A stretch of DNA of 43,540 bases from UBA2100 sp964399345 (GCA_964399345.1 CAYNQE010000004.1:1-43540), one strand, 5' to 3'; positions 31,802 to 39,021 are shown, counted from the first letter of the stretch. Notes: generated by a model not told the origin, from the sequence alone. Program-made: numbers and translations.

Positions 31802-32065
31802 TTAAAAAGATAGCGATGTCTGCCTTTTGAACTGGTCTGATGTCGTCCGAAAACGTGCTCTTCTAGCCTCAGCACTTCTCCTGGAAAGGCGTCCTTGGAT
31901 TTCCGTACTCAATCTTTTAAGATCTTGCTTGTCGAAAATTCCAGAACCCATAACGACTTTTCTAGCTGCAGTCACAGGATTAAGTCTTTTTCCGTTAGAC
32001 TTTGCTTCCTGCATTTTTTCAGCCACTCTGTCAGTCCAAGTCTCAAGCGTTGTTTCGCTTGCCAT
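31802..32065 (-). CDS. Orphan basic protein, 87 aa
   Basis: Not recognised. Helical and Arg/Lys-rich, especially at the C-terminus (RRSAEARRARFRTTSDQFKR), so nucleic-acid binding is conceivable but unproven. SD GAGGT six bases before the ATG, and a near-consensus promoter TTGACA-17-TATTGT upstream, with a terminator after the stop. It is a complete accessory cassette between ung and the DUF2914 gene. Confidence 0.6.
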   Translation of the reverse strand: MASETTLETWTDRVAEKMQEAKSNGKRLNPVTAARKVVMGSGIFDKQDLKRLSTEIQGRLSRRSAEARRARFRTTSDQFKRQTSLSF

Positions 32066-32099
32066 TTTGGTACCTCATCGTTGTTTCAACGCTACCCCG

Positions 32100-32128
32100 A
32101 CAATAGCACCGAAATACCCCCTTGTCAA
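32100..32128 (-). promoter_or_regulatory. Promoter of the 31802-32065 gene
   Basis: Minus strand TTGACA (32123-32128), 17 bases, TATTGT (32100-32105). The predicted leader is about 28 nt. Confidence 0.65.
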
Positions 32129-32143
32129 TATTTCTGTGGATAA

Positions 32144-33190
32144 TTAAAACTTAAGTATTTTTGTATCAATTTTTCTTTCAACTTCACGAACGCGAAATGC
32201 GGTTTGACCAAGGGCCGCACCTCGCTTTGTTTCAGCACGACAACGCCAAGAACCTTTCTCTAATTGAGTTGTTTGCGTGTATCCTCGGTAACCAGACAAT
32301 CTTCCTCCTAATATTGGAAAAGGAATTCTAGCTACAGTGGTCCATTTCTTTTTTTGAGGGTCGTACATATCCCAACTGTGATAAATTTCCACCTTAATGT
32401 TTCCTGGCGCAAAAATTGCACTGAAGCAGTGTATAGGTTCTCCAACAACAACATTTACTGTTTTGTTATAATCACGCCAAAATTTAAACCAAACTGGCTG
32501 CTCATACTCAAGAACGTAAGACTCTCCAAGGCGCGTTATGTTGTGATAGATACCCATATGCTTTGTTGCAAGCGGAACAGGGGGAATGAAATTAAGGAAA
32601 TATAGAATGCTAAAGATTCCTGCAATGGAAAGCAGTAACACCCTTAATGTCTTTGCGTGTTCAACAAAAGGAACTCGTGTTGCAAGGGAAAGTACTTGGA
32701 TAAGAAGGGCTACTATAAACAACGCCATAACTACACTGATACCAAAGATAACAATACCCAGACTTCCAACGATAACAGGAACGATTAGAGTGGAATATGT
32801 AAGAATTAAAAAGAACCATATCGCAATTTGTAACGTAGTACGTGCATAGCGATCTTTAAACAATTCATTTCCTAAGAAAAGACCTCCCAAGATACCCACA
32901 AAAATTGCACTTCCGGCTAGAGTTCCGCTTAGTGCGTAGAGAATCATCAGGGCACTCGCCAAGTTTCCAAAGGAGAACTGCAGTATGGTCATTAGGATAA
33001 GAGTGCGTTTTTCAGTAGAGGTATTTTGCAGAAGGATTATAACGGTCGCACTAATAAGCAAGTACCCAACTATAACAATATTTTCAAAAGCAGCATCGGG
33101 TCGGTTAAGGGTAAAGATATCAAAAACAAATCCAAACATCAGGGCCACAGTTGGCGCGAATTTCATGTAGGGCTTAATTCGTTCTCTCAT
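32144..33190 (-). CDS. Polytopic membrane protein with C-terminal DUF2914 domain, 348 aa
   Basis: About seven to eight membrane helices fill residues 10-205. The C-terminal ~130 residues form an extracytoplasmic or cytoplasmic beta domain matching DUF2914: VEIYHSWDMYDPQKKKW, then ILGGRLSGYRGYTQT and GSWRCRAETKRGAALGQTAFRV. This domain is common in Patescibacteria and some proteobacteria; function unknown. It starts 4 bases after the stop of the alpha/beta hydrolase gene and is surely in the same operon. Confidence 0.8.
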   Translation of the reverse strand: MRERIKPYMKFAPTVALMFGFVFDIFTLNRPDAAFENIVIVGYLLISATVIILLQNTSTEKRTLILMTILQFSFGNLASALMILYALSGTLAGSAIFVGILGGLFLGNELFKDRYARTTLQIAIWFFLILTYSTLIVPVIVGSLGIVIFGISVVMALFIVALLIQVLSLATRVPFVEHAKTLRVLLLSIAGIFSILYFLNFIPPVPLATKHMGIYHNITRLGESYVLEYEQPVWFKFWRDYNKTVNVVVGEPIHCFSAIFAPGNIKVEIYHSWDMYDPQKKKWTTVARIPFPILGGRLSGYRGYTQTTQLEKGSWRCRAETKRGAALGQTAFRVREVERKIDTKILKF

Positions 33191-33194
33191 ATAC

Positions 33195-33986
33195 TTACAG
33201 ACTATTCTCCCTTAGCCATTCTAGTATAGAGCGAGCAGTTTGTTTCCAATGTTTTCCAAACAACAAACCAGGGTGTGTTGCTCCTTTAATCTCATAGACA
33301 GGTGCATCATAATATTCTGCTTGTTTACGTACCTTTTCTATTCCAATTCCAAAGGAAAGGGAGTTACCTTTTTCTGCACCGATAAACAAAAGTGGCTGCG
33401 TTAGATCTTCTTTAGATATTGAAATTCCACGCTTACGATCACTTCGTGCAATTCCCGACTCAACTCCTAGTGCGAATTTCATTTTCATTAATTGCATGAA
33501 TGGAATATCTCTTAAAGCCATCATTACTTTTATAGGATTCTTTGACATGCCGGCGTCTGCGGCAGTATATGAAGCTGGATATACTTTTTCTACACTTGTT
33601 TCTTGAATTTCAATTGGTGGACTTCCGTCAAGTGATACTGTGGCAGATGATCCATATTGTGCACTATACATCAGTGCAACCAGGCCACCCATTGAGTGAC
33701 CTATAACAATAGGATTATGAATGCCCAGACCTTCAACAGCAACACGTACGTCTTCGACATAATTTTGCATGGTAGTTCCTTCAACACTTCCACCACTACT
33801 ACCATGACCCCGGAGGTCCAGTGCGTGTGCATAATATCCATTTCCGGCAAAAAATTTAAGATAATTCTTAAAGGCCCAGGCACCTCCCCAAGACATATGG
33901 ATGAATAGTATGTGCTTAAATGAATCCTGGCTTGTAGTATTAAGACTAGTAACTGATATAGGTATTTTACCGAAAGAATTTTTCAT
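33195..33986 (-). CDS. Alpha/beta-hydrolase (lysophospholipase/esterase-like), 263 aa
   Basis: Serine hydrolase of unknown substrate. Oxyanion region HILFIHMSWGGAWAF, the LDLRGHGSSGG block and the nucleophile elbow IGHSMGG (S98) are clear; a late GATHPG supplies the His. The start at 33986 (MKNSFGKIP) is chosen because TATACT with upstream TGT (33993-33998) lies 6 bases before it; an earlier ATG falls upstream of the promoter. It forms an operon with the DUF2914 membrane protein, suggesting a shared envelope or lipid role (inference). Confidence 0.87.
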   Translation of the reverse strand: MKNSFGKIPISVTSLNTTSQDSFKHILFIHMSWGGAWAFKNYLKFFAGNGYYAHALDLRGHGSSGGSVEGTTMQNYVEDVRVAVEGLGIHNPIVIGHSMGGLVALMYSAQYGSSATVSLDGSPPIEIQETSVEKVYPASYTAADAGMSKNPIKVMMALRDIPFMQLMKMKFALGVESGIARSDRKRGISISKEDLTQPLLFIGAEKGNSLSFGIGIEKVRKQAEYYDAPVYEIKGATHPGLLFGKHWKQTARSILEWLRENSL

Positions 33987-34006
33987 TTCTGTAGTATAAC
34001 AAACTA

Positions 34007-34035
34007 TTGTTAACACGGCATTTTAAGGGTATAGT
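34007..34035 (+). promoter_or_regulatory. typA promoter
   Basis: TTGTTA (34007-34012), 17 bases, TATAGT (34030-34035), 10 bases before the ATG at 34046, so a leader of about 4 nt. It is back to back with the leaderless hydrolase promoter. Confidence 0.65.
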
Positions 34036-34045
34036 TGCCTACCTT

Positions 34046-35830
34046 ATGGAGATACGAAATATCGCAATAATCGCACACGTTGACCACGGTAAGACAACTC
34101 TTACTGACGCTATTATGGGTCAAGCCGGTGCAATTAAGGAGGGTCAGTCAATGGACTCAGATGCTATTGAAAAAGAGCGAGGTATTACAATCTACGCTAA
34201 AAACACCAGTGTAATCTACAAGGATACCAAAATTAATATTCTAGATACTCCAGGCCACGCCGACTTTGGTTCAGAAGTTGAACGCGTATTGCGATCAATT
34301 GACTCAGTTCTTTTGGTGGTAGATGCCGCCGAGGGTCCTATGCCACAAACCAAATTTGTACTAAAGAAATCTCTTGAACTAGGTTTAAAACCAATTTTGA
34401 TTTTAAATAAGATTGATAAGCCAGCAGCAGACGTTGATAAGGCAGAAGAGGCGGTATACGAACTTTTCCTAGATTTAGGAGCAACAGACGAGCAATTGGA
34501 TTTTACAACACTCTACGCAGTTGGACGCGACGGCATTGCAAAACGTAGCATGGATGACAATGCGGTAGACCTTACGCCAATTCTTGATGTGATTTTAGAA
34601 AAAGTTGCCCCAGCATCCGGTGAAAACCTAAAAGACAAAGATCTCCGAGCACAGATCTTCAACCTTGCCTACGACGATTTTCTTGGAAGAATGGGGGTGG
34701 CAAGAATTTACGAAGGAACACTTAAAGAAAAACAAGAACTATTTATAAAGGACGCAAGCGACAAGGAATATAAAGGAAAGATAACAAAGCTTTTCACTTT
34801 TGATGGATTAGAAAAACGAGAAGTTAAAGAAGCCGCAGCCGGAGACATTGTTATGTTTGCAGGGGTTCCTGAAATATTTATCGGAGAAACTGTATTAAAC
34901 AGCTTTGAAGGAGAATCTATGCCGGCAATCTCAGTAGATGAGCCAACAATTTCATTGTTTATGTTTGTAAATAATTCACCATTTGCAGGAAGAGTTGGAA
35001 AATATGTTACGGGACGTCAAATTAACGAAAGACTAGAGAAGGAGCTTGAAATCAATGTTGGGCTTAGAATAGAGCCAGCAGAAGGCGCTCGAATGAAAGT
35101 TTTTGGAAGAGGAGAACTTCACCTTGCTGTTTTAATTGAAAACATGCGAAGAGAAGGCTATGAACTTGCAATCTCGCAACCAGAAGTAATTTTTAAAGAA
35201 GTCGATGGGAAAACCCACGAACCATACGAGGATGTAAGTATTTTAGTTCCAGAAGAATTTTCAGGTGCTGTTATTGAAAAACTAGGAAAACGTCGTGGAA
35301 TTATGACAAGCATGGGACACGAGCACGGAGAAGTCCGCCTTACGTTTGAAGTGCCAACACGCGGACTACTAGGATATCGAAATGAGCTTGTAGTGGACAC
35401 CAAGGGAGAGGGAATTATGACTTCAATCTTTAGTCACTTTGGACCACACGCAGGGGAGATAAAGAAAACAGAACTTGGTTCAATGGTATCTATGGCAACA
35501 GGAAAAGTATTAGGCTTTTCTCTTGCAAACCTTCAAGAACGTGGAGTTCTCTACATTGGTGCAAACGTTGAAGTGTACGAGGGGATGGTAATTGGAAATA
35601 CTTCAAAGGGAGAAGACATGTTTGTAAACCCTACTAAAGGAAAACAACTTACAAACATGCGTGCATCTGGAACTGATGAGAATATTAAGCTAGCACCGCC
35701 TCTTGATCTTACACTTGAAAAGGCTATGGGATACATGCGAGACGATGAGTTCTTGGAAGTTACTCCAAATTCAATACGTTTACGTAAACAATTTCTTACT
35801 GAAACTGAAAGAAAGAAAAACGGTAAATAG
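34046..35830 (+). CDS. typA: Ribosome-associated GTPase TypA/BipA, 594 aa
   Basis: Translational GTPase involved in ribosome assembly and stress adaptation. G1 AHVDHGKTTLTD (10-21), the switch region KERGITIYAKN, G3 DTPGHADFGSE and G4 NKIDKP are intact; domains III, V and the TypA-specific C-terminal domain follow (EGARMKVFGRGELHLAVLIE, RGLLGYRNE, GTDENIKLAPP). Length is normal (~600 aa). The start at 34046 is chosen by the GTPase N-terminus and the TTGTTA-17-TATAGT promoter; the longer open frame is not used. Confidence 0.97.
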   Translation: MEIRNIAIIAHVDHGKTTLTDAIMGQAGAIKEGQSMDSDAIEKERGITIYAKNTSVIYKDTKINILDTPGHADFGSEVERVLRSIDSVLLVVDAAEGPMPQTKFVLKKSLELGLKPILILNKIDKPAADVDKAEEAVYELFLDLGATDEQLDFTTLYAVGRDGIAKRSMDDNAVDLTPILDVILEKVAPASGENLKDKDLRAQIFNLAYDDFLGRMGVARIYEGTLKEKQELFIKDASDKEYKGKITKLFTFDGLEKREVKEAAAGDIVMFAGVPEIFIGETVLNSFEGESMPAISVDEPTISLFMFVNNSPFAGRVGKYVTGRQINERLEKELEINVGLRIEPAEGARMKVFGRGELHLAVLIENMRREGYELAISQPEVIFKEVDGKTHEPYEDVSILVPEEFSGAVIEKLGKRRGIMTSMGHEHGEVRLTFEVPTRGLLGYRNELVVDTKGEGIMTSIFSHFGPHAGEIKKTELGSMVSMATGKVLGFSLANLQERGVLYIGANVEVYEGMVIGNTSKGEDMFVNPTKGKQLTNMRASGTDENIKLAPPLDLTLEKAMGYMRDDEFLEVTPNSIRLRKQFLTETERKKNGK

Positions 35831-35831
35831 C

Positions 35832-35862
35832 AAAACGCCCCTCGAAAGAGGAGCGTTTCTAA
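35832..35862. terminator. Terminator between typA and the 35866 gene
   Basis: AAACGCCCCTC pairs with GAGGAGCGTTT around GAAA, one mismatch. It is shared by the convergent genes. Confidence 0.8.
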
Positions 35863-35865
35863 GGT

Positions 35866-36288
35866 TCAGGTAGGAAAAACAACTGCAGCGCCATGTGCAA
35901 CAACCAGAACCACCAAACCGACAGAAGAAAGAAGTCTTTCAGATGAGTATGGATGATGCATTTTTATCCATTGAGCCATACTCTCTCTTTCCACTATTCC
36001 TTTTAGGTATGGAGGGTTTGGGTCGCCAAGTTCACATTCCCAATTCTTTTCTGGAAGTAGCAGCTGTGCGAGCATATTACCAACCTCATCGTCGGCAGAA
36101 GCAAGTACTATGGCGTACTCTTTAGGGTTCAAGCCTAATTCCTCTACGAGCTTCACTCGGTTTTGAATTGCCCCGGACTCTTTTTTGTGTACAGCCATGC
36201 AGGCATCTATTCCTGCCGTATTCATGATTGTAGTAGCCTCGGGCACGGATACTCGTTTCCGAATTAGCTTAGCCAGTTTTGTGAGCAT
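35866..36288 (-). CDS. Orphan hypothetical protein with C-terminal membrane segment, 140 aa
   Basis: Not recognised. A basic N-terminal helix (MLTKLAKLIRKRVSVPEATT), a soluble middle with two Cys, and a hydrophobic C-terminus (LLSSVGLVVLVVAHGAAVVF) that could be a tail anchor. AGGAGG five bases before the ATG and promoter TTGACA-16-TATTAT. Stop TGA; terminator directly after. It is a complete accessory cassette between typA and the cold shock gene. Confidence 0.6.
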   Translation of the reverse strand: MLTKLAKLIRKRVSVPEATTIMNTAGIDACMAVHKKESGAIQNRVKLVEELGLNPKEYAIVLASADDEVGNMLAQLLLPEKNWECELGDPNPPYLKGIVERESMAQWIKMHHPYSSERLLSSVGLVVLVVAHGAAVVFPT

Positions 36289-36320
36289 TTAAGCCTCCTG
36301 TTGGAACAAAATCAACCGAC

Positions 36321-36348
36321 ATAATACTTTTAAAACTAGTTTTGTCAA
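36321..36348 (-). promoter_or_regulatory. Promoter of the 35866-36288 gene
   Basis: Minus strand TTGACA (36343-36348), 16 bases, TATTAT (36321-36326). It begins at the end of the csp terminator. Confidence 0.65.
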
Positions 36349-36349
36349 A

Positions 36350-36384
36350 CAAAAACACCCCCGCCTAAGCGAGGGTGTTTTTGT
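36350..36384 (-). terminator. Intrinsic terminator of the cold shock gene
   Basis: AAAAACACCCCCGC (36351-36364) pairs with GCGAGGGTGTTTTT (36369-36382), one mismatch, with T-runs on both sides. Confidence 0.88.
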
Positions 36385-36391
36385 AAACGGG

Positions 36392-36592
36392 TTAAACTTT
36401 GCTAACCTGTTCTGCTTGTGGTCCTTTTTGTCCATCCACAACTTCGAATTCTACAGCATCACCTTCTTTCAAGTCATCGAAAGTAGCGTTTTGTAGTTCG
36501 TTAGCGTGAAAGAAAAGGTCCTTTTCTTCGCCCTCAACGGAAATAAAGCCGTAGCCTTTATCCATGATTCGAGCAACAGTTCCTTGTGTCAT
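36392..36592 (-). CDS. csp: Cold shock protein, 66 aa
   Basis: Single-stranded nucleic-acid chaperone, OB fold. RNP1 KGYGFISV and RNP2 DLFFHAN are intact, and length is standard. A TTGACA-17-TTTAAT promoter (36688-36716) gives a leader of about 90 nt, in keeping with the long regulatory leaders of cold shock mRNAs. The leader holds a six-codon ORF (MSSFVF) with AAGGA in front. A strong terminator follows the stop. Which paralogue (CspA, CspC and so on) cannot be told. Confidence 0.95.
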   Translation of the reverse strand: MTQGTVARIMDKGYGFISVEGEEKDLFFHANELQNATFDDLKEGDAVEFEVVDGQKGPQAEQVSKV

Positions 36593-36716
36593 TTTGCTTG
36601 AACTTAAACAATAATATCCTCAAATAAGTTACCTAGAAAACAAAACTCGACATAGTCCTTCTTTTAGGGGTTACCTGATTGGGCAGTATTAAATAGCAAT
36701 TGGGTGGATTTGTCAA
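36593..36716 (-). promoter_or_regulatory. Cold shock gene promoter and long leader
   Basis: Minus strand TTGACA (36711-36716), 17 bases, TTTAAT (36688-36693); transcription from about 36681. The leader contains a tiny ORF (MSSFVF, stop TAG) and a repeated GGTAAC. Temperature-dependent folding is plausible but not shown. Confidence 0.6.
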
Positions 36717-36721
36717 GGAGA

Positions 36722-36741
36722 AAACCCCTTTCGGGGCTTTT
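36722..36741 (-). terminator. Terminator of the 38-aa basic protein gene
   Basis: AAAACCCC-TTTC-GGGGCTTTT: an 8-bp stem with a GAAA loop on the minus strand, overlapping the stop codon. Confidence 0.85.
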
Positions 36742-36856
36742 ACTTCTTCTTTGCAGAACGTCCTGCAAGCATCTTGTGCTTTATCTCTAAACGTTTCTTT
36801 GTTTTACGTGAATGAGATTTCTTTCCTTTTTCTATTCCTGTTGCTCGTTTTGCCAT
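36740..36856 (-). CDS. Small very basic protein, 38 aa
   Basis: ORF MAKRATGIEKGKKSHSRKTK followed by KRLEIKHKMLAGRSAKKK. About 40% Lys/Arg, like small ribosomal or RNA-binding proteins, but not a match to bS22/THX or bL36 that can be recognised by eye. A TGC-TATATT box lies about 50 bases upstream, and the terminator overlaps the stop, giving a complete unit. No SD. It could be an unrecognised lineage-specific ribosomal or nucleoid protein (inference). Confidence 0.6.
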   Translation of the reverse strand: MAKRATGIEKGKKSHSRKTKKRLEIKHKMLAGRSAKKK

Positions 36857-36910
36857 AATATTTTAATTAATTTACAAGAGGATACACATTATTTTGGAAT
36901 ATAGCAATGT

Positions 36911-37183
36911 CTAGATGAAATATGTAGCGGTCGTGTAAACAAATATTGGGAAGAGTGCAAGCCACCAAGTGTAAAACCATGCAAGTGCTAACACCCAAAT
37001 TACTATGTTTCTTTTAAGATAGAACCAATCTCTATTTTTCCTATTGCGGTCTCGCCACATGTGAGTAAGGCTAAACCCAGTTACAACAAGCGCAAAAATT
37101 TGAGGAGCGAGGATAAAAACAGTTGCCTTTTCCCATGCTGGAGCGCTACTCATTTTCTTCTCAATCCAAGAAAAGTTAATCAT
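36911..37183 (-). CDS. Small membrane protein, 90 aa
   Basis: Two hydrophobic segments (about residues 22-42 and 58-85) separated by a basic, Arg-rich loop (HMWRDRNRKNRDWFYLKRN). The motif-poor sequence resembles other small two-helix proteins. TAATAT with upstream TGC (37191-37196) lies 7 bases before the ATG at 37183, so this start is preferred over one 11 codons upstream. The -10 box begins 6 bases after the stop of the gene upstream. Function unknown. Confidence 0.65.
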   Translation of the reverse strand: MINFSWIEKKMSSAPAWEKATVFILAPQIFALVVTGFSLTHMWRDRNRKNRDWFYLKRNIVIWVLALAWFYTWWLALFPIFVYTTATYFI

Positions 37184-37202
37184 TGGATTAATATTAGCAC
37201 GC

Positions 37203-37388
37203 CTAAGCAGCGTCAAATCGCACCTTGTTCTCAGTCATCCATTTCATCATGTCCTCTTTTGTTTTATTCGGATCATTCATTACTTCGGCGTGTGCCTCCT
37301 TGTAATGTGGCATAAGTGCCATCATCCAATCTTCGAATGATTTTCCGTCTGCAGTTACTTCACATAAATCGCATTTTAATGTTTTCAT
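37203..37388 (-). CDS. Small CxxC protein, 61 aa
   Basis: MKTLKCDLCEVTADGKSFEDWMMALMPHYKEAH...: one CxxC at the start and a His (HYKEAH) spaced as in C2H2-like small zinc fingers, so zinc binding is likely. The start at 37388 is fixed by TATACT with upstream TGG, 6 bases before the ATG (leaderless). Upstream open frame is not used. Function unknown. Confidence 0.65.
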   Translation of the reverse strand: MKTLKCDLCEVTADGKSFEDWMMALMPHYKEAHAEVMNDPNKTKEDMMKWMTENKVRFDAA

Positions 37389-37428
37389 AAATTTAGTATA
37401 CCAAAAGTTCGAACATATTCTTTGGGTA

Positions 37429-37461
37429 TAAAAAATAACCCCAGAAGGGGACATTTTTTAT
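37429..37461. terminator. Terminator downstream of the flavin-binding protein gene
   Basis: ACCCC-AGAA-GGGG core with A- and T-rich arms on both sides. It lies 100 bases after the stop of the minus-strand gene at 37562; the stretch between shows no ORF or other signal. Confidence 0.65.
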
Positions 37462-37561
37462 TGCTCCGCCTAGTAGACGATGTTAGAACCTATTTTCAGA
37501 CTACAGAGGAGTGTATTTATATTCCAAACTTAAAATCTGACGGTATTGAACTCAATGTAGT

Positions 37562-38014
37562 TTAATCAAACTTGAACTCTTTTGAGCCATCAAGACCATA
37601 TAGTTCATCATTCCAAAACTTTATAAAGGTTGGTCGTATTATCCAAACACCAGAACCACGCTCGTTGGTGTGCACCCAATCTACTGTGATACGCTCTGCG
37701 AACTCTGGATAGTTCTGATTGTGCAACTTCACCCCCATGGCAATATCTTCCTCGTCTTGCGAAAGTACTGCCTCACCAACGCCCTGAACACCTTTCCTGT
37801 CTAGGTGGTTGTTATTGTCACACCACGCTGTTGCAAAGGCGAGCTTTGGGTCTTCTAGTAATTTCTCCCCGTACAGTGTTTTAGGACTACCAATAAAGTA
37901 GATTTTCTCTGGCGATTGGCATCCCATAAAAACGTTAGCTATCCACGGGTCACCTGCGTGTGGAGCTATTTGCAGTATCCGCTGTTTTTGTAAAAAGTTT
38001 TCCAATTCCTCCAT
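37562..38014 (-). CDS. Pyridoxamine 5'-phosphate oxidase-like FMN-binding protein, 150 aa
   Basis: Split-barrel flavin-binding fold. MEELENFLQKQRILQIAPHA, the strand block PWIANVFMGCQSPEKIYFIG and RKGVQGVGEAVLSQD match the PNPOx-like family; the C-terminal WIIRPTFIKFWNDELYG is typical. Catalytic PdxH residues cannot be confirmed, so a general flavin/F420-type oxidoreductase is the safer call. TATAAT (38021-38026) lies 6 bases before the ATG: leaderless, with the same 15-base TATAATATAAATATG as ung. Confidence 0.8.
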   Translation of the reverse strand: MEELENFLQKQRILQIAPHAGDPWIANVFMGCQSPEKIYFIGSPKTLYGEKLLEDPKLAFATAWCDNNNHLDRKGVQGVGEAVLSQDEEDIAMGVKLHNQNYPEFAERITVDWVHTNERGSGVWIIRPTFIKFWNDELYGLDGSKEFKFD

Positions 38015-38201
38015 ATTTATATTATATAAAGAAAAAGTTCTAATGTCCTTTTCGGGTACAAAGATAAACCCTTTGTCTCAGGGCTATTTTTGCTGGCTCG
38101 CAGCACTGGAAGCGTTCAGAACCGTGAGCTGGCATAAATTCAGAAATATCTCTTACATTATCTATTCTGGCAGCTAGGTATTCTTTGTGTATAATCACTG
38201 A

Positions 38202-38678
38202 ATGGGTATTTTGTCACGACATAAAAAAGAAATAAAGAAGGCTGGCGATTTCTATAAAACATTAGGAAAAGTTCAATGTCCATATTTAGATGGGCTGGTA
38301 AAATTTAACTCCAACGGCTTTCATCATTTAAAATATAATCCTTCTGGTAGTGAGCGAGGCAAAAGTGCACAAATGCATAAATTTTCTCTACTTCCTTCTG
38401 TGAAGGAAATAATAAAAAATTCGGGTACACTCCAGGAATACAGAAAACAGTGGGGAGTAGTTGGTAGAACGAAGAAATCGGACGGATCAAGAGAAATGAA
38501 AGAAATGGAATTTTTTGGATTTGTGGGGATTGTTGGAACAGGAGAACAAATTAGAGTTAGGGTAATTGTTAGGAAAATTGGCTCAGGAGACTGTCATTTT
38601 TGGAGTGTGATGTCAGATACTGATTTGAAACGCAAGACATCATATAAGTTAGCTCACGACGACATAGCCGATGGATAA
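38202..38678 (+). CDS. Uncharacterised protein, 158 aa (possible nuclease-toxin-like domain)
   Basis: Not securely recognised. A central block, HHLKYNPSGSERGKSAQMHKF, followed by LLPSVKEIIKNSGTLQEYRK, then FFGFVGIV, IRVRVIVRKIGSG and CHFWSVMSD, resembles the layout of small phage-type nuclease domains (PBECR group), with conserved His, Arg and a final strand. This is a low-confidence comparison made from memory. TATAAT (38190-38195) lies 6 bases before the ATG: leaderless. A terminator begins 2 bases after the stop. No antitoxin-like neighbour is visible. Confidence 0.55.
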   Translation: MGILSRHKKEIKKAGDFYKTLGKVQCPYLDGLVKFNSNGFHHLKYNPSGSERGKSAQMHKFSLLPSVKEIIKNSGTLQEYRKQWGVVGRTKKSDGSREMKEMEFFGFVGIVGTGEQIRVRVIVRKIGSGDCHFWSVMSDTDLKRKTSYKLAHDDIADG

Positions 38679-38680
38679 TC

Positions 38681-38708
38681 AAAAAAACCACCAATTGGTG
38701 GTTTTTTT
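38681..38708. terminator. Bidirectional terminator, 12-bp perfect stem
   Basis: AAAAAAACCACC / GGTGGTTTTTTT around AATT. It ends the 38202 gene on the plus strand and the candidate sRNA on the minus strand. Confidence 0.93.
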
Positions 38709-38769
38709 GATATGCCTGCCTTCAACTTACAATATATGTTGGCTGAACGGAGCTTACGCTCACAGGCAT
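38681..38769 (-). ncRNA. Candidate small RNA of about 89 nt, three-way junction plus terminator
   Basis: TTGATT-16-TATATT on the minus strand predicts a start at 38769, exactly at the 5' base of stem P1, ATGCCTG/CAGGCAT (38712-38718 with 38763-38769). Inside lie GAGC-GTAA-GCTC, a GNRA-type tetraloop hairpin (38750-38761), and CAAC...GTTG (38723-38741). The perfect terminator AAAAAAACCACC-AATT-GGTGGTTTTTTT ends it. The same start would also give a leaderless 15-codon ORF (MPVSVSSVQPTYIVS). The fold and GNRA loop on this strand favour an RNA function. No known family recognised. Confidence 0.6.
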
Positions 38770-38775
38770 AACTGA

Positions 38776-38803
38776 AATATACATCATCTAATTTAAAAAT
38801 CAA
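38776..38803 (-). promoter_or_regulatory. Promoter of the second candidate sRNA
   Basis: Minus strand TTGATT (38798-38803), 16 bases, TATATT (38776-38781). Confidence 0.55.
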
Positions 38804-38818
38804 GTACTGTTATTAAGT

Positions 38819-38868
38819 AGTTCTGAAGTGCCAAAAAAGGCTTTATTTTGATTTACAACTTCAGAACT
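38819..38868. repeat. 11-bp perfect inverted repeat between tRNA-Asn and the sRNA
   Basis: AGTTCTGAAGT (38819-38829) and ACTTCAGAACT (38858-38868) are exact reverse complements; a GCC-AAAAAA-GGC hairpin lies inside, next to one arm. It lies about 80 bases downstream of tRNA-Asn on the minus strand and may be part of its 3' trailer or a separate structured element. The rest of 38870-38949 holds a weaker hairpin and no ORF. Confidence 0.6.
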
Positions 38869-38949
38869 CTCCCAATTTCCTGAATAAGCTATATATCTAA
38901 GCGTGGAAACCCTCCGAGATTGTGAAAATATGGAGAGCTTCCAATTGGG

Positions 38950-39021
38950 CTCCGCGGACAGGATTCGAACCTGTGACCTACCCGTTAACAGCGGGTTGCT
39001 CTACCGCTGAGCTACCGCGGA
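38950..39021 (-). tRNA. tRNA-Asn(GTT)
   Basis: A full cloverleaf on the minus strand: acceptor stem TCCGCGG/CCGCGGA, D-arm GCTCAGCGGTAGAGC, anticodon stem ACCCG/CGGGT with loop CTGTTAA (anticodon GTT), and T-arm CAGGTTCGAATCCTG. Discriminator G. The following bases are CCCA, so CCA is not encoded in register and would be added by CCA-adding enzyme. Confidence 0.97.

Noticed and set aside
37462..37561. Small gene in the 100-bp gap after the flavin-binding protein gene
   Set aside because: No ORF with SD or leaderless promoter was found; only the terminator at its edge is supported.
38015..38201. Possible tRNA-like or sRNA element in the gap before the 38202 gene
   Set aside because: A hairpin ACCCT...AGGGC with TATTTTT and weak repeats are present, but no T-loop consensus and no convincing promoter for a separate RNA; only the leaderless promoter of 38202 is supported.
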